Below, piece by piece: positions 1-11,310 of a stretch of DNA of 64,000 nt. The position numbers were made by a program, and so were the translations under genes. Origin of the DNA: Actinostola sp. cb2023 (lineage: Eukaryota > Cnidaria > Anthozoa > Actiniaria > Actinostolidae); assembly GCA_033675265.1 (NCBI GenBank), contig JAUJYZ010000940.1, forward strand, positions 45,001 to 109,000, in the 5' to 3' direction. Below the pieces are notes generated by a model. It was not told the DNA's origin, made no database searches, and saw only the letters and a program-made list of their open reading frames with translations. Every line of letters begins with the position of its first letter. Positions within the stretch are counted from its first letter, which is position 1.

Positions 1-175
1 TGGGTGCGAATAGCGACTGCAAAGCATCTATGGATTATATTTACATGGCGCCGTGCTCTGTTAAAGGCTCGAACAGGAACACAGCAGTTGAAATGATCTA
101 GAGTACATTCAATAACGCGGAGCTGTCCATCCATTCAAACAATACGTAGATGCTTTGCGGTTACGATTCGAACCG
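1..175. repeat. Foldback MITE-like inverted repeat
   Basis: Bases 2-31 and 144-174 are imperfect inverted copies sharing the core GCAAAGCATCTA. The right arm on the minus strand also contains a GGTTCGAATCG B-box-like motif, so the element may derive from a tRNA-like sequence. The left end touches the window edge, so the full extent is unknown. Confidence 0.5.
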
Positions 176-449
176 GCCAGTCTTCCACTGGGTTGTTTTA
201 CAATAAGAAATATATCCATATTAACACTTCTTTTTGACTCACGCGTACGGATACTCCGTTGGTATTCCATGAGTTAACTATGTAATTTCTTTCACAGATA
301 TGGTTAATAGTCTATTTTGCAACCATATTATTCGTATTATTTCAATAAAAAAATGCCTTTTCCATTTAATTACCACTACTGATATTAATACAATAGTGGT
401 ATGTTTTTTTGTCTTGCTTATCTGTGAGTCGAATCATTGATGATGATGA

Positions 450-488
<39 letters not shown>

Positions 489-1129
489 CTTTTTATACAT
501 TACAAATATTATTCTAGATTTACATCAAATATATTTTTTACAATGATTATTTTATCCATTCTCCTTGAAATTTTATTATTATAATTACATCAAATTGATA
601 TATATAATATTCATATAAATGTTGTACACATATATATACGGCCTATACACGCACCCACGCACGCACGCACCCACGCACACATACACGTACTGTTAATCCT
701 ACTTCAGCTTCTTTTTATAAATTTAGTAATGTCCTACTCCATTTTTTATTGAAAGATGGTAACACATAAAAGTGAAATACACTTATAAACTTGCGACCTT
801 TGATTATATTTGGTTGGTTATAACCAATGCAAAATGGTCAAAAATCGTCGAAATGATTATAGTTATAGCCAATGAAAATTGGGTTGAAAAACATTATAAA
901 AATCAACTAAACGGCGGCAACTATTTTTCTTTGATATCAGTGCTTCCTTCAAAATCCGATTATAATTGTACTTTTCCTTTTAAAAAAAATTTCCCAAATA
1001 TTTTGATTGATTTCTTTAAATATATATTTCACTATTATCAAGCAAATCAATCAAGAACATAATCTTTCAGAGAAATATACTGATTTGAAAAAAGAAAAAA
1101 AAGGTTGAAAAAAAAAGAAAAAAATAAGT
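176..1129. other. Non-coding stretch, AT-rich with simple repeats
   Basis: No gene is seen. There is an ATG/GAT microsatellite followed by a poly-T run near 440-479 and a CA/CGCA-rich run near 650-690. The 96-codon open frame at 772-1062 is AT-driven and resembles no family I know. Confidence 0.6.
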
Positions 1130-1205
1130 GTTCGAGTCGAGGAATCGAGCCCCGGACATCAGATTCGAGCGCAGCGCATTATCGGCGCGAGCCACGGGAC
1201 CATCG
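1130..1205 (-). repeat. tRNA-like SINE head
   Basis: On the minus strand an A-box-like GTGGCTCGCGCC precedes a B-box-like GGGCTCGATTCC at tRNA-like spacing. Stems are imperfect and no clear anticodon arm can be drawn, so this is more likely a tRNA-derived SINE head than a functional tRNA. Confidence 0.45.
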
Positions 1206-1265
1206 TAATTTGCACAACAATAGACAGTCCATTCACAGGATACACTAGGTTATTTTGTCCTCTAA

Positions 1266-1520
1266 ATCAATAAGCGTGCACGATAGCCTAGTGGTGCGGG
1301 GCAGTTATTTAGAGGGACTAGGATCCGACTGTTCCCTCCCTCTTTGATCACTAAGCTGATTGGTGTAATGCCCGGATAGCGCGGATGAGGCAGAAATCTT
1401 CGTCCTATACGTAACATACGGTGACTCGGCATTAAGTCCGGGAGTATGGTCCTTTTTTAGTATTTTGCATAAAATGCATCTAATTAGCGCGGACTGCGCG
1501 GGTTCGAGTCCCACTCCAGT
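1266..1520 (+). repeat. Split tRNA-like sequence with A and B boxes far apart
   Basis: An A-box-like GATAGCCTAGTGG near 1270 and a B-box GGTTCGAGTCC near 1500 lie about 220 bases apart, much more than in a tRNA. A T-rich tail follows at 1525-1580. The likely reading is a SINE head broken by an insertion; weak evidence. Confidence 0.3.
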
Positions 1521-1659
1521 CGACATTTTTTTTCTTTTTTTTTTTCTTTTCCTTTTTTTCTTTTCATTTTCTTTTCTTAACCTTTTCATTATTTTTCTTC
1601 TTTAATATTTTTTTAAAAATAATAATTATTTTTAGACGAGTTTGGACCATTTTGTATAC

Positions 1660-2040
1660 ACTATATCCCACAAACAACGGCCATTTTCTAAAATATTTGA
1701 TCATTTTGCATTGCCTATCAATTCTCCAAAAATGCTCATTTTTGGTGGGTTATAGCCCATGCAAAATGGTCCAAAATCGTCCAAAATGATCGATCATTTT
1801 TGATGTGTTACAGTCTATGCAAAATGGTCAAAAATCGTCCAAATTGGTCATTTTTGGTGGGTTATCACACCAGTCAAAAAAAAAATGGTCATTTTGCATT
1901 TGGGTTAACAATCATCCAAAATGGTCATTTCTGGTTGGTTATAGCTCATGCAAAATGGTCTAAAATCGTCCAAAATGATCATTTAATTTTTGGTGGGTTA
2001 TAGGCCATGCAAAATGGTCAAAAATCATCCGAAATGGTAA
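1660..2040 (+). repeat. Degenerate tandem repeat (about 60 bp)
   Basis: The phrases TTTTTGGTGGGTTATAG, CATGCAAAATGG and TCAAAAATCGTCC recur about six times in the same order with small indels. No coding capacity is credible. Confidence 0.7.
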
Positions 2041-2689
2041 TTTTTGTGGGGATATCGAAATAGAGTGAAATCGGAACATTACGCCCAAGTTTTATTTTTA
2101 CTTCGATATTTGAGACACCGAAGTGAGGTATGAAACATCGATCGCTTTCCTTGTTCGCCTAGTTCGCCTCAAACACGTGCATGATGACCTCGCTGCTATG
2201 ATTTGGCCGCCGAAAATACAGTGATTTGACAAGGAAAATTGTATATTGAATCGGCCATATCTCTGTTAATAATTGATAGAGAACAATAGACATGGAAACT
2301 ACTGAGTATTAGTAGAAACCAACGTACTGGCATATACTATCACGAATCCTGCAATCTGATTGGCTAATGTACTCACTATCTATTGAGTGATAGATAGTGA
2401 GTAGCGAAAAAGCCGACGTTTTGAACAAAAACAAAGCAAAATTAAAATCAATACTGAAATATTGGTACAAATTCGAAGGTAGTGTGCTAGTTAGTTTCTA
2501 CTAAGACAATTAGACTACTCGTTCTCGTTTTCTATGAGTTCAAATAGTCAACTTGACGCTACGCGCCTCGTTGACTACTGACTCATAGAAAACTCATAGT
2601 CTAAGTAAGGGTTTACGCGCCTCGTGGCCTTCTATCTGCTGCACGGAGCTCTAAATCCCATAAAGCACTCGCGTTATTCTCTAACCGTT

Positions 2690-3698
2690 TTAGAATATAG
2701 TCATACTCACGAGAGTATTCTTTGGCTGCATGTCTGTTTCTTTCCCAAAGGAATACTGATTTCAAATGCACATACGCTTATGCAAAGCTGTTCAGTTGTG
2801 TGTGACTTCAGTGGAGTGAAGATGAATATTCGAAGCTTGAGGCTTTTAAATACGAAGCTTGCAAAGCTAGAAATTGCCGATATTTGTTGTGGAAATGAAG
2901 AGCAGAAATCTCAAAGTTTCTTCAAACCAGTTAGAACGGACGAAATTGAAAAACGAGAGAAATAATGAACACCAAAGAAAACTCAAGCACGATGTGGACA
3001 TTTAATATATTGAAAGATTGGGCTAATTATATCGCAATAATCCTACGGAGAACTACATCTACACTTCTTGCAGAACATGGAGAAACTCGTTTGTGATTTC
3101 ATTTTGAAGAGTAAGTGACTCGCTACGTTTCTTTAGTGGTTAGTATAGTATGATATGTATTTCTGTATCAGTATTCATGTATTAAATCTAGCTGCTTAAC
3201 GAATCCAAATAACTGTCGATTTATTGGATTATGATATAATATTTGAAGAGTATTTGAAGATTAAACTAAGATTGTATTATAATATTTTTTGTATATAGTT
3301 TTTCTTAGTACACGTTATATATTAGAGTGCAAATATTATATCCGTGAAATAAGCGCTAACATTTAGTACTAATTAACATTTTACTAGTTTTACTACTGTG
3401 AGTAGACAACAATGATAAAGCATTTGGTGCTATTTATTAGTATTATTTAGTTAGTTAACTATTTAATGGGTATAATATTTGCACTCTAGTATCCTCTAAG
3501 TTAGTCATTAAATAGTATTCCCTATATAGAGAATACTAATAAGGCTTTGTAACAAAAGAAAACAAAGAGCTTTATTAGTATTCTCTATATAGATAATACT
3601 AATGAGTCCATTGTTAAAGTCCTATTAGTTACTTTATGAGATATAGAGCGCACAAATGCTGGGCGCTGATTGGTCGAGTGAGTATGACTATATTCTAA
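2690..3698. repeat. About 1-kb segment bounded by 21-bp inverted repeats
   Basis: TTAGAATATAGTCATACTCAC at 2690-2710 is repeated in inverse orientation at 3678-3698. The interior holds a smaller MITE (3323-3488) and a hairpin around GAATACTAATAA/TTATTAGTATTC (about 3530-3583). No transposase is seen; the arms could also belong to two solo copies. Confidence 0.4.
3323..3488. mobile_element. Short MITE (166 bp)
   Basis: The ends TAGAGTGCAAATATTATA and TATAATATTTGCACTCTA are perfect 18-bp inverted repeats that begin and end in TA, as expected for a Tc1/mariner-type MITE with TA target duplication. It has no coding capacity. Confidence 0.7.
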
Positions 3699-3737
3699 TT
3701 GTTAAATAGACAGAACAAATGTTCGGAAAAAAATCAG

Positions 3738-3812
3738 ACGTCTCGAACGGGATTCGAACCCACGACACCCCGATTTCATGACAGGTGATCTACCCACTGA
3801 GCTACCGAGGCA
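3738..3812 (-). repeat. tRNA-derived SINE head
   Basis: Minus-strand sequence has a near-canonical A box (TAGCTCAGTGGGTAGA) and a perfect B box (GGTTCGAATCCC) with a nearly complete acceptor stem (TGCCTCG with CGAGACG). The anticodon arm has an oversized loop, so it does not fold as a normal tRNA. A T-rich tail follows on the minus strand. Confidence 0.6.
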
Positions 3813-4047
3813 ATTACAGTGGCGTGGAGTTCAAATTACAAAGAATAAAAGACATTGACTTCGTTTAGATTTCAATCTTGTGTCAGTTATGCGATACTGA
3901 TAGCATATTTATATTCGAACTTCTCGCCTTTTGCTTTGATCCTCATTATATCGTCATTTAACTTCTGTTCATGTACACAGTGCATAGCTATGCAGTTCCC
4001 AGCTGAGGCAATATGTGAGTTCATTTGAGCAATATTTGGGCCGACGG

Positions 4048-4222
4048 AATAGACCATTTCCGTTACCCTTTATCTCTGTTTCAAAACGAGTCTACATGCG
4101 AAACCTTTCTAATGCAAATAGTTTTACCTTTTTCATGTAAATAAAACTAATTTTCATATGAAAGGTTTCGCACGTAGACTCGTTTTCAAACAGAGATAAA
4201 AGGACCTCGGAAATGGACTATT
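4048..4222. mobile_element. Foldback MITE (about 175 bp)
   Basis: Both arms carry CCATTTCCG, the TTATCTCTGTTT block, the ACGAGTCTAC block and GCGAAACCTTT in inverse orientation around a short AT-rich loop. Non-coding. Confidence 0.7.
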
Positions 4223-4292
4223 CTCGGGCTTCTCGCCTCAATCCCCGTGCCCCCAAACAAGGAACGCCTGTAATGTGATCTGTCAATTTGAG

Positions 4293-4899
4293 CCCGGCGT
4301 GGGCAATCGATAAAATCGATAATCGATAATAATCGATAAAATCGATAAAAAATAGCTAAAATTATCGGTAATCGATAAAAATCGATAAAATGATTTGTTG
4401 TGAGTAATCGATAATTATCGATTTTCCATTTGACAATATCGATTTTATCGATAATTTAATCGATAATTATCGATAACGACAACTGAAAATTTGTGCAACT
4501 TGTGTAACGGAATTAAAATGGAAATTGAAAGTTTTGCGCGGAACAAAGCCGGTCACGTAACGCGTCGCGGTAAGTTTGTGCTTAACATTAGTTTGACTCT
4601 GTCATCTTTCTGGTTCTAGTTAGACTAAATATCAACATAGATAGAGTAAATACAATCACATGTATTTATAATCATCGATTCATCGAACCAAAATTTGTCA
4701 AGAAATCGGGAATTCAAATCTACTTGAAAACATCGTGAAGATCGATAAAATCCATAAAGTTAATTCCGAGAAAAGTTGTGAGTATCGATTTTTATCGATT
4801 GATCGATACAATCGATAACGTTTAACTTAATTTTATCGATTAATATCGATTTATCGATCGGTTTTCCGATATCGATTTGTATCGATTGCCCACGCCGGG
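4293..4899. mobile_element. ATCGAT-rich element with CCCGGCGTGGGCAATCGA termini
   Basis: CCCGGCGTGGGCAATCGA at 4293-4310 is inverted exactly at 4882-4899. Both subterminal zones are packed with ATCGATAA units, themselves palindromic, and a short unique core lies between. No transposase is visible. Its right end is only 26 bases from the target duplication of the large element that follows. Confidence 0.7.
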
Positions 4900-5084
4900 T
4901 TTGAGACGACGACGAAGAACGGCCTGTATTCTTATAGCCTGTCAACAGGCTGTCCCATATGGCGCGCCGTTTGTTTCAGAATTAATGTTTCGCTTGATTA
5001 TGGATTTGTCTACCGTGATGTGGTTAGAATACCGTAATGCTACTGTCACACCTTGACTAAAATGCTTTCTGTCCGGCTTAAAAT

Positions 5085-5515
5085 TTATACTACCGTGATA
5101 AATTCACTATACCTTGATAAAGTTTAACAGTACTACCGTAATACACTCACTCTACCTTGATAAACTTTATACTACCGTGATAAAAAAAATTCACCTGGGG
5201 GTAGGGGTAGATTATACTACCGTGATACATTCACTCTACCTTGATAAACTTTATACTACCGTGATACATTCACTCTACCTTGATAAAGTTTTATACTACC
5301 GTGATACATTCACTCTACCTTGATAAAGTTTTATACTACCGTGATACATTCACTCTACCTTGATAAAGTTTTATACTACCGTGATACATTCACTCTACCT
5401 TGATAAAGTTTTATACTACCGTGATACATTCACTCTACCTTGATCAAGTTTTATACGTACTACCGTGATACAGTCACTCTATCTTGATAAAGCTTTATAC
5501 TACCGTGATACATTT
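5085..5515 (+). repeat. 40-bp minisatellite, left arm
   Basis: The unit contains ACTACCGTGATACATTCAC then TCTACCTTGATAAAG and repeats about ten times, with one divergent unit carrying CACCTGGGGGTAGGGGTAG near 5190. The same array lies inverted and much longer at 12,245-14,250. The arms therefore expanded unequally after the element formed. Confidence 0.9.
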
Positions 5516-6065
5516 ATTGATAAATACGACCTTGATGCGTTTTCTACCTTGATGTAACATAAATACGACCTTGATGCGTTTTCTACCTTGATGTAACATA
5601 AATACAACCTTGATGCGTTTTCTACCTTGATGTAACATAATACAACCTTGATGCGTTTTCTACCTTGATGTAACATAATACGACCTTGATGCGTTTTCTA
5701 CCTTGATGTAACATAATACGACCTTGATGCGTTTTCTACCTTGATGTAACATAAATACCGCGACCTTGATGCGTTTTCTACCTTGATGTAACATAATACG
5801 ACCTTGATACGTTTTCTACCTTGATGTAACATAAATACGACCTTGATGCGTTTTCTACCTTGATGTAACATAAATACAACCTTGATGCGTTTTCTACCTT
5901 GATGTAACACAATACAACCTTGATGCGTTTTCTACCTTGATGTAACATAATACGACCTTGATGCGTTTTCTACCTTGATGTAACATAAATACGACCTTGA
6001 TGCGTTTTTCTACCTTGATGTAACATAATACGACCTTGATACGTTTTCTACCTTGATGTAACATA
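5516..6065 (+). repeat. 38-39-bp minisatellite, left arm, first part
   Basis: Tandem units joining ACGACCTTGATGCGTTTTC to TACCTTGATGTAACATAA. The array is interrupted at 6066 by the nested TIR element and resumes at 10,325. Confidence 0.9.
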
Positions 6066-6124
6066 CACTGTAAAACCGGATTGGTTAAAATTACCAAAAA
6101 AAAATGGTTACACAATGCATCTGA

Positions 6125-6530
6125 GGTAACCATTTCTTATTTGGTTGTTTTAACCATTTATTTCTTGGTAGTTTTGACCAATTACCAATAGGTAGAATGC
6201 ACATTTAGAAAATGGTTATATCAACCAGGTGAATTGGTAGTTTTAACCATTTATTTCTTGGTAGTTTTGACCAATTACCAATAGGTAGAATGCACATTTA
6301 GAAAATGGTTATATCAACCAGGTGAATTGGTAGTTTTAACCATTTATTTCTTGGTAGTTTTGACCAATTACCAATAGGTAGAATTCACATTTAGAGAATG
6401 GTTATATCAACCAGGTGAATTGGTAGTTTTAACCATTTATTTCTTGGTAGTTTTGACCAATTACCAATAGGTAGAATTCACATTTAGAAAATGGTTATAT
6501 CAACCAGGTAAATTGGTAGTTTTAACCAAA
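6125..6530 (+). repeat. 93-bp tandem repeat inside nested element
   Basis: About four units, each with GGTAGTTTTAACC, TTTCTTGGTAGTTTTGACC and GGTAGAATGCACATTTAG; spacing of the last motif is 93 bases (6191, 6284). The unit is rich in short palindromes built on GGTT/AACC, like the 126-bp unit at the other end. Confidence 0.85.
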
Positions 6531-7218
6531 TCTGATGAGTCATTTCAACCTATTTAAAATTGTACCTATGATGCATCTGAGGTAATCAATTTATAATAGG
6601 TTAATCACGTTATTTCAACCATTTATTTTAGGTTAGAAATAATTGGTTGAAATAAACAGTTTCTGCAAATGGTCATTTTAACCAAATTTAACTCACAAAT
6701 TTACTGTAATTAATTATTTGGAAACAATTATTACATCATATCATTTTCTCTAGCTATAGTAACTTTAAAAAACATTAATAAACACAATATATTTTCTGCT
6801 GAAATATTTATTTGAAAATGGGTAGAATTTATAACCATTTTACCATTTTCCCAAATGGTCATTTTAACAAAATTACAAAGGTAAAAGTCACAAAACAAAA
6901 TATATTTTTTGGCTGAAATATTCATTTGAAAATGAGTTTTACTCAGTGATACTATATACTGCTACAAGCTTCATGTACATGTACAGAATGCATAGGCGGC
7001 TACACTAAAGACCATTGATTGATTGATCGATTGGTACACTGTGACTTGAACTGGGATAACTGCTCTCTGCCATCAACTGGAAACAATGTAATAACAGCTG
7101 CATGAAGACTTACACAAATAGCTTTCTGCAGAGCCAGTGGAATAACATGTTACTAAATTTTCCAAATTCAACATTAGTTCAAAGCAATCAACCCACATAT
7201 AAACAATTCCAATTAATC

Positions 7219-7846
7219 AGATGTGAGCACCAAGCAAGGCTGTCCATAAGAACAGCCTCAGCCAGGCATATACCAGAAGGCAAGGATCACTTGCCTTGAT
7301 ATAACGACGGCTCCTGATTTACAAGAATGTCTTATTGCGAGTGATAAGAAAATGGCCAAATCAGAATTACAAACTTACTGTAGTAAGAATAGCGTTCACC
7401 ATGTTATTACACTGACTTCACATAAATATATGAATAAAACCTATTATTTGAATAAATAAATAAATAACAATTTATTGGGTAATAATTAATTACGAGAATT
7501 ACAAAGTAATTTGCATCTAGGTCCATAATATAATATATCAGTATAACATAAACTATAATTAGGTAATGATAATATAAAAATTGAAAATGAATGAAATAAT
7601 AAATAAGTAGCAATAATTATTATTAAGCCAGTGGAATTACATGTTGCTAATACAACTTGCAGATAAACACTCAGTATATTTTCAATTGACACACACACAA
7701 AAACAATCTCAAAGAACAGATGTGAGCACCAAGCAAGGCTGTCCATAAGACAACCTCAGCCAGGCATATACCAGAAGGCAAGGGTCACTTGCCTTGATAT
7801 AACGACGGCTCCTGATTTACAAGAATGTCATATATTGCGAGTGAAA
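7219..7846 (+). repeat. Direct duplication of a 130-bp segment
   Basis: Bases 7219-7350 and 7715-7846 match closely, both running from GATGTGAGCACCAAGCAAGG to TTACAAGAATGTC. The stretch between is AT-rich with no gene. This may be two copies of a short interspersed element or a local duplication. Confidence 0.75.
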
Positions 7847-7882
7847 ACAAATTAATGGCCAAATCACTGATCAGATTCATAT

Positions 7883-8482
7883 TGGGCTATCGCATTTTAT
7901 ATCCGCACCCCCCCCCTGTTGAGGGCATGTGCTTTACCATACCCCCCTCCCCTGGATTTCCAACACCAAAACAGGCCCCCCTCCCCTGGATTTCCAACAC
8001 CAAAACAGGCCCCCCTCCCCTGGATTTCCAACACCAAAACAGGCCCCCCTCCCCTGGATTTCCAACACCAAAACAGGCCCCCCTCCCCTGGATTTCCAAC
8101 ACCAAAACAGGCCCCCCTCCCCTGGATTTCCAACACCAAACCAGGCCCCCCTCCCCTGGATTTCCAACACCAAACCAGGCCCCCCTCCCCTGGATCTCCA
8201 ACTTCGAAAATAACCCCCCTCCCTTGGATTTCCAACTTCGAAAATAACCCCCCTCCCTTGGAAATCCAACTTCGATAATAACCCCCTCCCTTGGATTTCC
8301 AACTTCGAAAGTAATCCCCCTCCCTTGGAAATCCAACTTCGATAATAACCCCCTCCCTTGGATTTCCAACTTCGAAAGTAACCCCCCTCCCTTGGATTTC
8401 CAGCTTCAAAACTGACCCCCCTCCCTTGGAATTTCCACATGCCCTCAACAGGGGGGGTGCGGATATAAAATGCGGTAGCCCA
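7883..8482. mobile_element. 600-bp TIR element filled with a 33-bp C-rich tandem repeat
   Basis: Ends TGGGCTATCGCATTTTATAT and the near-perfect inverse bound the element, which continues inward with CCGCACCCCCCC and GAGGGCATGTG. The interior is a tandem array of CCCCCTCCCCTGGATTTCC plus either AACACCAAAACAGG or AACTTCGAAAATAA, two subfamilies in blocks. The long overlapping open frames here, on both strands, are products of the repeat and not genes. Confidence 0.8.
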
Positions 8483-8721
8483 TTGTAAGAATAACTTCCA
8501 TGTTTTTACACTGGCTTCATTCGCAGGAATATAATGTATAATCAGTACATGTATTAGCATCCATCAAGTTTTGTTACAGAGGCTAATAAAGGTAATATTA
8601 AGGTAAAGAATGAATCAAGGTTTCGTTTATAAGCTATATATAGCTTAGTTAACTTATCACGAGGAATATAAGGGCTTAGTAGACTGCAAAACAGCTCCTA
8701 ATTCTTCGCTAAACACTGTGG

Positions 8722-8813
8722 ACAACAGTTGAAGTTCGTTCGAATCGTTGGGGCCACAAGAGAATACATATGATTCGTTTTCTCGCGGCCCCAACGACTC
8801 GTTCAAACTTCAA
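8722..8813. repeat. Hairpin (foldback) of about 90 bp
   Basis: AGTTGAAGTTCGTTCGAATCG and GGGGCC on the left are matched by the inverse on the right around a short loop. Non-coding. Confidence 0.7.
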
Positions 8814-9599
8814 CTCTTCAGTCTCGAAGTTTTGCAGTCACACGAGTAGTCAACTGATCTTACCTCGCTAACGAAGTGTAATTCCTTGTTCCTCGCTTCA
8901 GGTTTTGGCCGTAATCATATCCTAACACATACATGAACTGTTCCACAACAATTCCAGGACATTTCACAGTAGAAATGGTCGATTATTTCACTAAATAAAG
9001 TCACTTATTCTGTCTTGCAACCGTTCAACGTGAAACAGAATGGCAGTATGAATCTTTGCCCGCCTAAAATTCAAATTAGACATTGCTAGCCAATCACAGT
9101 GAAGCTCTACACGACAGCTTTCCAAATAAGGTAAATCCTTTAATCCTTTAATCCTTTTAAAATCAATAAGATTCATTTGGTCGAGTAACACGAGTTTTAA
9201 AAATGACAGTATTATTGTTCGCAAGTTCAATTCTGGATATTTTACCATTCTAAGAAATATTATTTGATTACCATTATATTTTACAGATATGTTTAGGTAA
9301 AGCTGTGGACAATCTCAATAGGATCGTAAACTATAACTGATTCAACAAGACACTTATGGAATGTTTGTTATTTACATGTATATTATACAAAGGTATTCTC
9401 AATCTAATGTGAAGCTCATGCAAGGGAGCACGTTAAAATGTTGCATGTTTGTCGTGGTTTTCGTCGAAAATATCGAACGTTTAAAAAAAAAAGTCTATTC
9501 AGGGTTGACTCCGGAAATTCCAAATAAATACCATTAGTGTATGCACCATTCATATTGGTACTTTTTAATGTAACACATCGATTCTTGGTTGAAATATAA

Positions 9600-10190
9600 C
9601 CACTTCACTATTGGTCATAGTAACCAATAAGAATGGGTATGTTAAAAGTACCATCGATTTCTGAATAATTGGGTTTGAAATATTTGGACCATTTGATATT
9701 AGTACTTTCAACCAATTTATCTTGGCTGAAACATCTACCATTTCATCATTGGTTATAGTAACCAATTAAAATGGGTATGCTTAATATACCATTTAATAAT
9801 TGGTTATATTTGGACCATTTGTTATTGGTACTTTCAACCAATTTATCTTGGTTGAAACATCTACCATTTCATCATTGGTTATAGTAACCAATTAAAATGG
9901 GTATGCTTAATATACCATTTAATAATTGGTTATATTTGGACCATTTGTTATTGGTACTTTCAACCAATTTATCTTGGTTGAAACATCTACCATTTCATCA
10001 TTGGTTATAGTAACCAATTAAAATGGGTATGCTTAATATACCATTTAATAATTGGTTATATTTGGACCATTTGTTATTGGTACTTTCAACCAATTTATCT
10101 TGGTTGAAACATCTACCATTTAATCATTGGTTATAGTAACCAATTAAAATGGGTATGCTTAATATACCATTTAATAATTGGTTATTTGGA
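9600..10190 (+). repeat. 126-bp tandem repeat inside nested element
   Basis: Four to five units marked by GGTTGAAACATCTACC, GGTTATAGTAACCAATTAA and GGGTATGCTTAATATACC, with exact spacing of 126 bases (9773, 9899). Each unit contains several perfect short palindromes. Confidence 0.85.
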
Positions 10191-10324
10191 CCATTTGTTA
10201 TTGGTACTTTTTACCAGATTCAAAATGGTTACAATCTAACCCATTTATTATTGGTAGATTTAACCAATTGCATTGGGTTATAACCATTTAAATTGGTTGA
10301 TTTAACCAATCCGGTTTTACAGTG

Positions 10325-10875
10325 TAAATACGACCTTGATGCGTTTTCTACCTTGATGTAACATAAATACAACCTTGATGCGTTTTCTACCTTGATGTAA
10401 CACAATACAACCTTGATGCGTTTTCTACCTTGATGTAACATAATACGACCTTGATGCGTTTTCTACCTTGATGTAACATAAATACGACCTTGATGCGTTT
10501 TCTACCTTGATGTAACATAATACGACCTTGATACGTTTTCTACCTTGATGTAACATAAATACGACCTTGATGCGTTTTCTACCTTGATGTAACATAAATA
10601 CAACCTTGATGCGTTTTCTACCTTGATGTAACACAATACAACCTTGATGCGTTTTCTACCTTGATGTAACATAATACAACCTTGATGCGTTTTCTACCTT
10701 GATGTAACACAATACAACCTTGATGCGTTTTCTACCTTGATGTAACATAAATACGACCTTGATGCGTTTTCTACCTTGATGTAACATAATACGACCTTGA
10801 TACGTTTTCTACCTTGATGTAACATAAATACGACCTTGATGCGTTTTCTACCTTGATGTAACATAAATACGACCT
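10325..10875 (+). repeat. 38-39-bp minisatellite, left arm, second part
   Basis: Continuation of the array at 5516-6065 after the nested element, same unit and orientation. It ends at the unique centre of the large transposon. Confidence 0.9.
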
Positions 10876-11310
10876 TTAGCCTACGCCAAAGCGTAGTTCG
10901 TGATACGCATAAGGTGTATGCAATTCTTGTCCATGTAAATCGCCATGTTCGAAGGTACTCAATTTGAGTTAGATTAATTATAAGTTTTGGCCTTCCAACA
11001 GTGCCTTTTCTATTTACAAGAACTTCAGAAATGGTTCTGTAGCTATACGTTGTACAGTCTATTGAAAATAGCTGTTTCTCGACTGCATCAATACGAACTT
11101 GTATGGCATTACTTAAGGGTTTAAGCTTTGTAACAATGTCCGATCTTGCATGCGCACTTTCGTCCAAGCCACTTTCTCTGTCTTCAGAAGAAGCAACTAT
11201 TATCCTCTCACAAGCAGTTCTATTTGTTTGTAATCGAAGTAAAAAATCCTGAAGCCCATTTGAGTCCGACGAATGAATCCTCCGTTCTACTTCAGAACAA
11301 AGTCTAAAGA
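10868..11310 (-). pseudogene. Transposon protein fragment with helix-turn-helix
   Basis: The minus frame reads from about 11,310 (RRIHSSDSNGLQDFLLRLQ) to a GRPK motif and a helix-turn-helix-like segment (WTRIAYTLCVSRTTLWRRL) and then runs straight into the minisatellite, where it loses sense. A GRP motif followed by such an HTH is typical of the region before the integrase core in some eukaryotic DDE elements; that assignment is from memory and no DDE core is present. Probably a truncated remnant of the autonomous parent of the large transposon. A plus-strand frame at 11,593-11,810 with RLRDFLLQLLNSTR looks faintly similar to its start. Confidence 0.4.

Larger units (their letters stand above)
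6066..10324. mobile_element. Nested 4.26-kb TIR element with TA duplication
   Basis: The element starts CACTGTAAAACCGGATTGG and ends with the exact inverse, flanked by TA on both sides. Removing it with one TA restores a normal minisatellite unit, which proves insertion. The interior is made of tandem repeats (93-bp units at the left, 126-bp units at the right), a 130-bp direct duplication and a further nested 600-bp element. No transposase is seen, so it is non-autonomous; the TA site suggests a Tc1/mariner-like source. Confidence 0.8.

Noticed and set aside
3738..3812. Functional tRNA-Asp gene
   Set aside because: A and B boxes are good, but the anticodon arm has an oversized loop and the acceptor stem has a mismatch; a SINE head explains it better.
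5114..6133. Repeated open frames (SLYLDK, MLHQGRKRIKVV)
   Set aside because: Translations of the 40-bp and 38-39-bp minisatellites; the same peptides appear in several frames and there is no start context or conservation.
7825..8560. Overlapping long open frames on both strands rich in Pro/Gly/Trp
   Set aside because: They are translations of the 33-bp C-rich tandem repeat, whose unit is a multiple of three and lacks stops in several frames.
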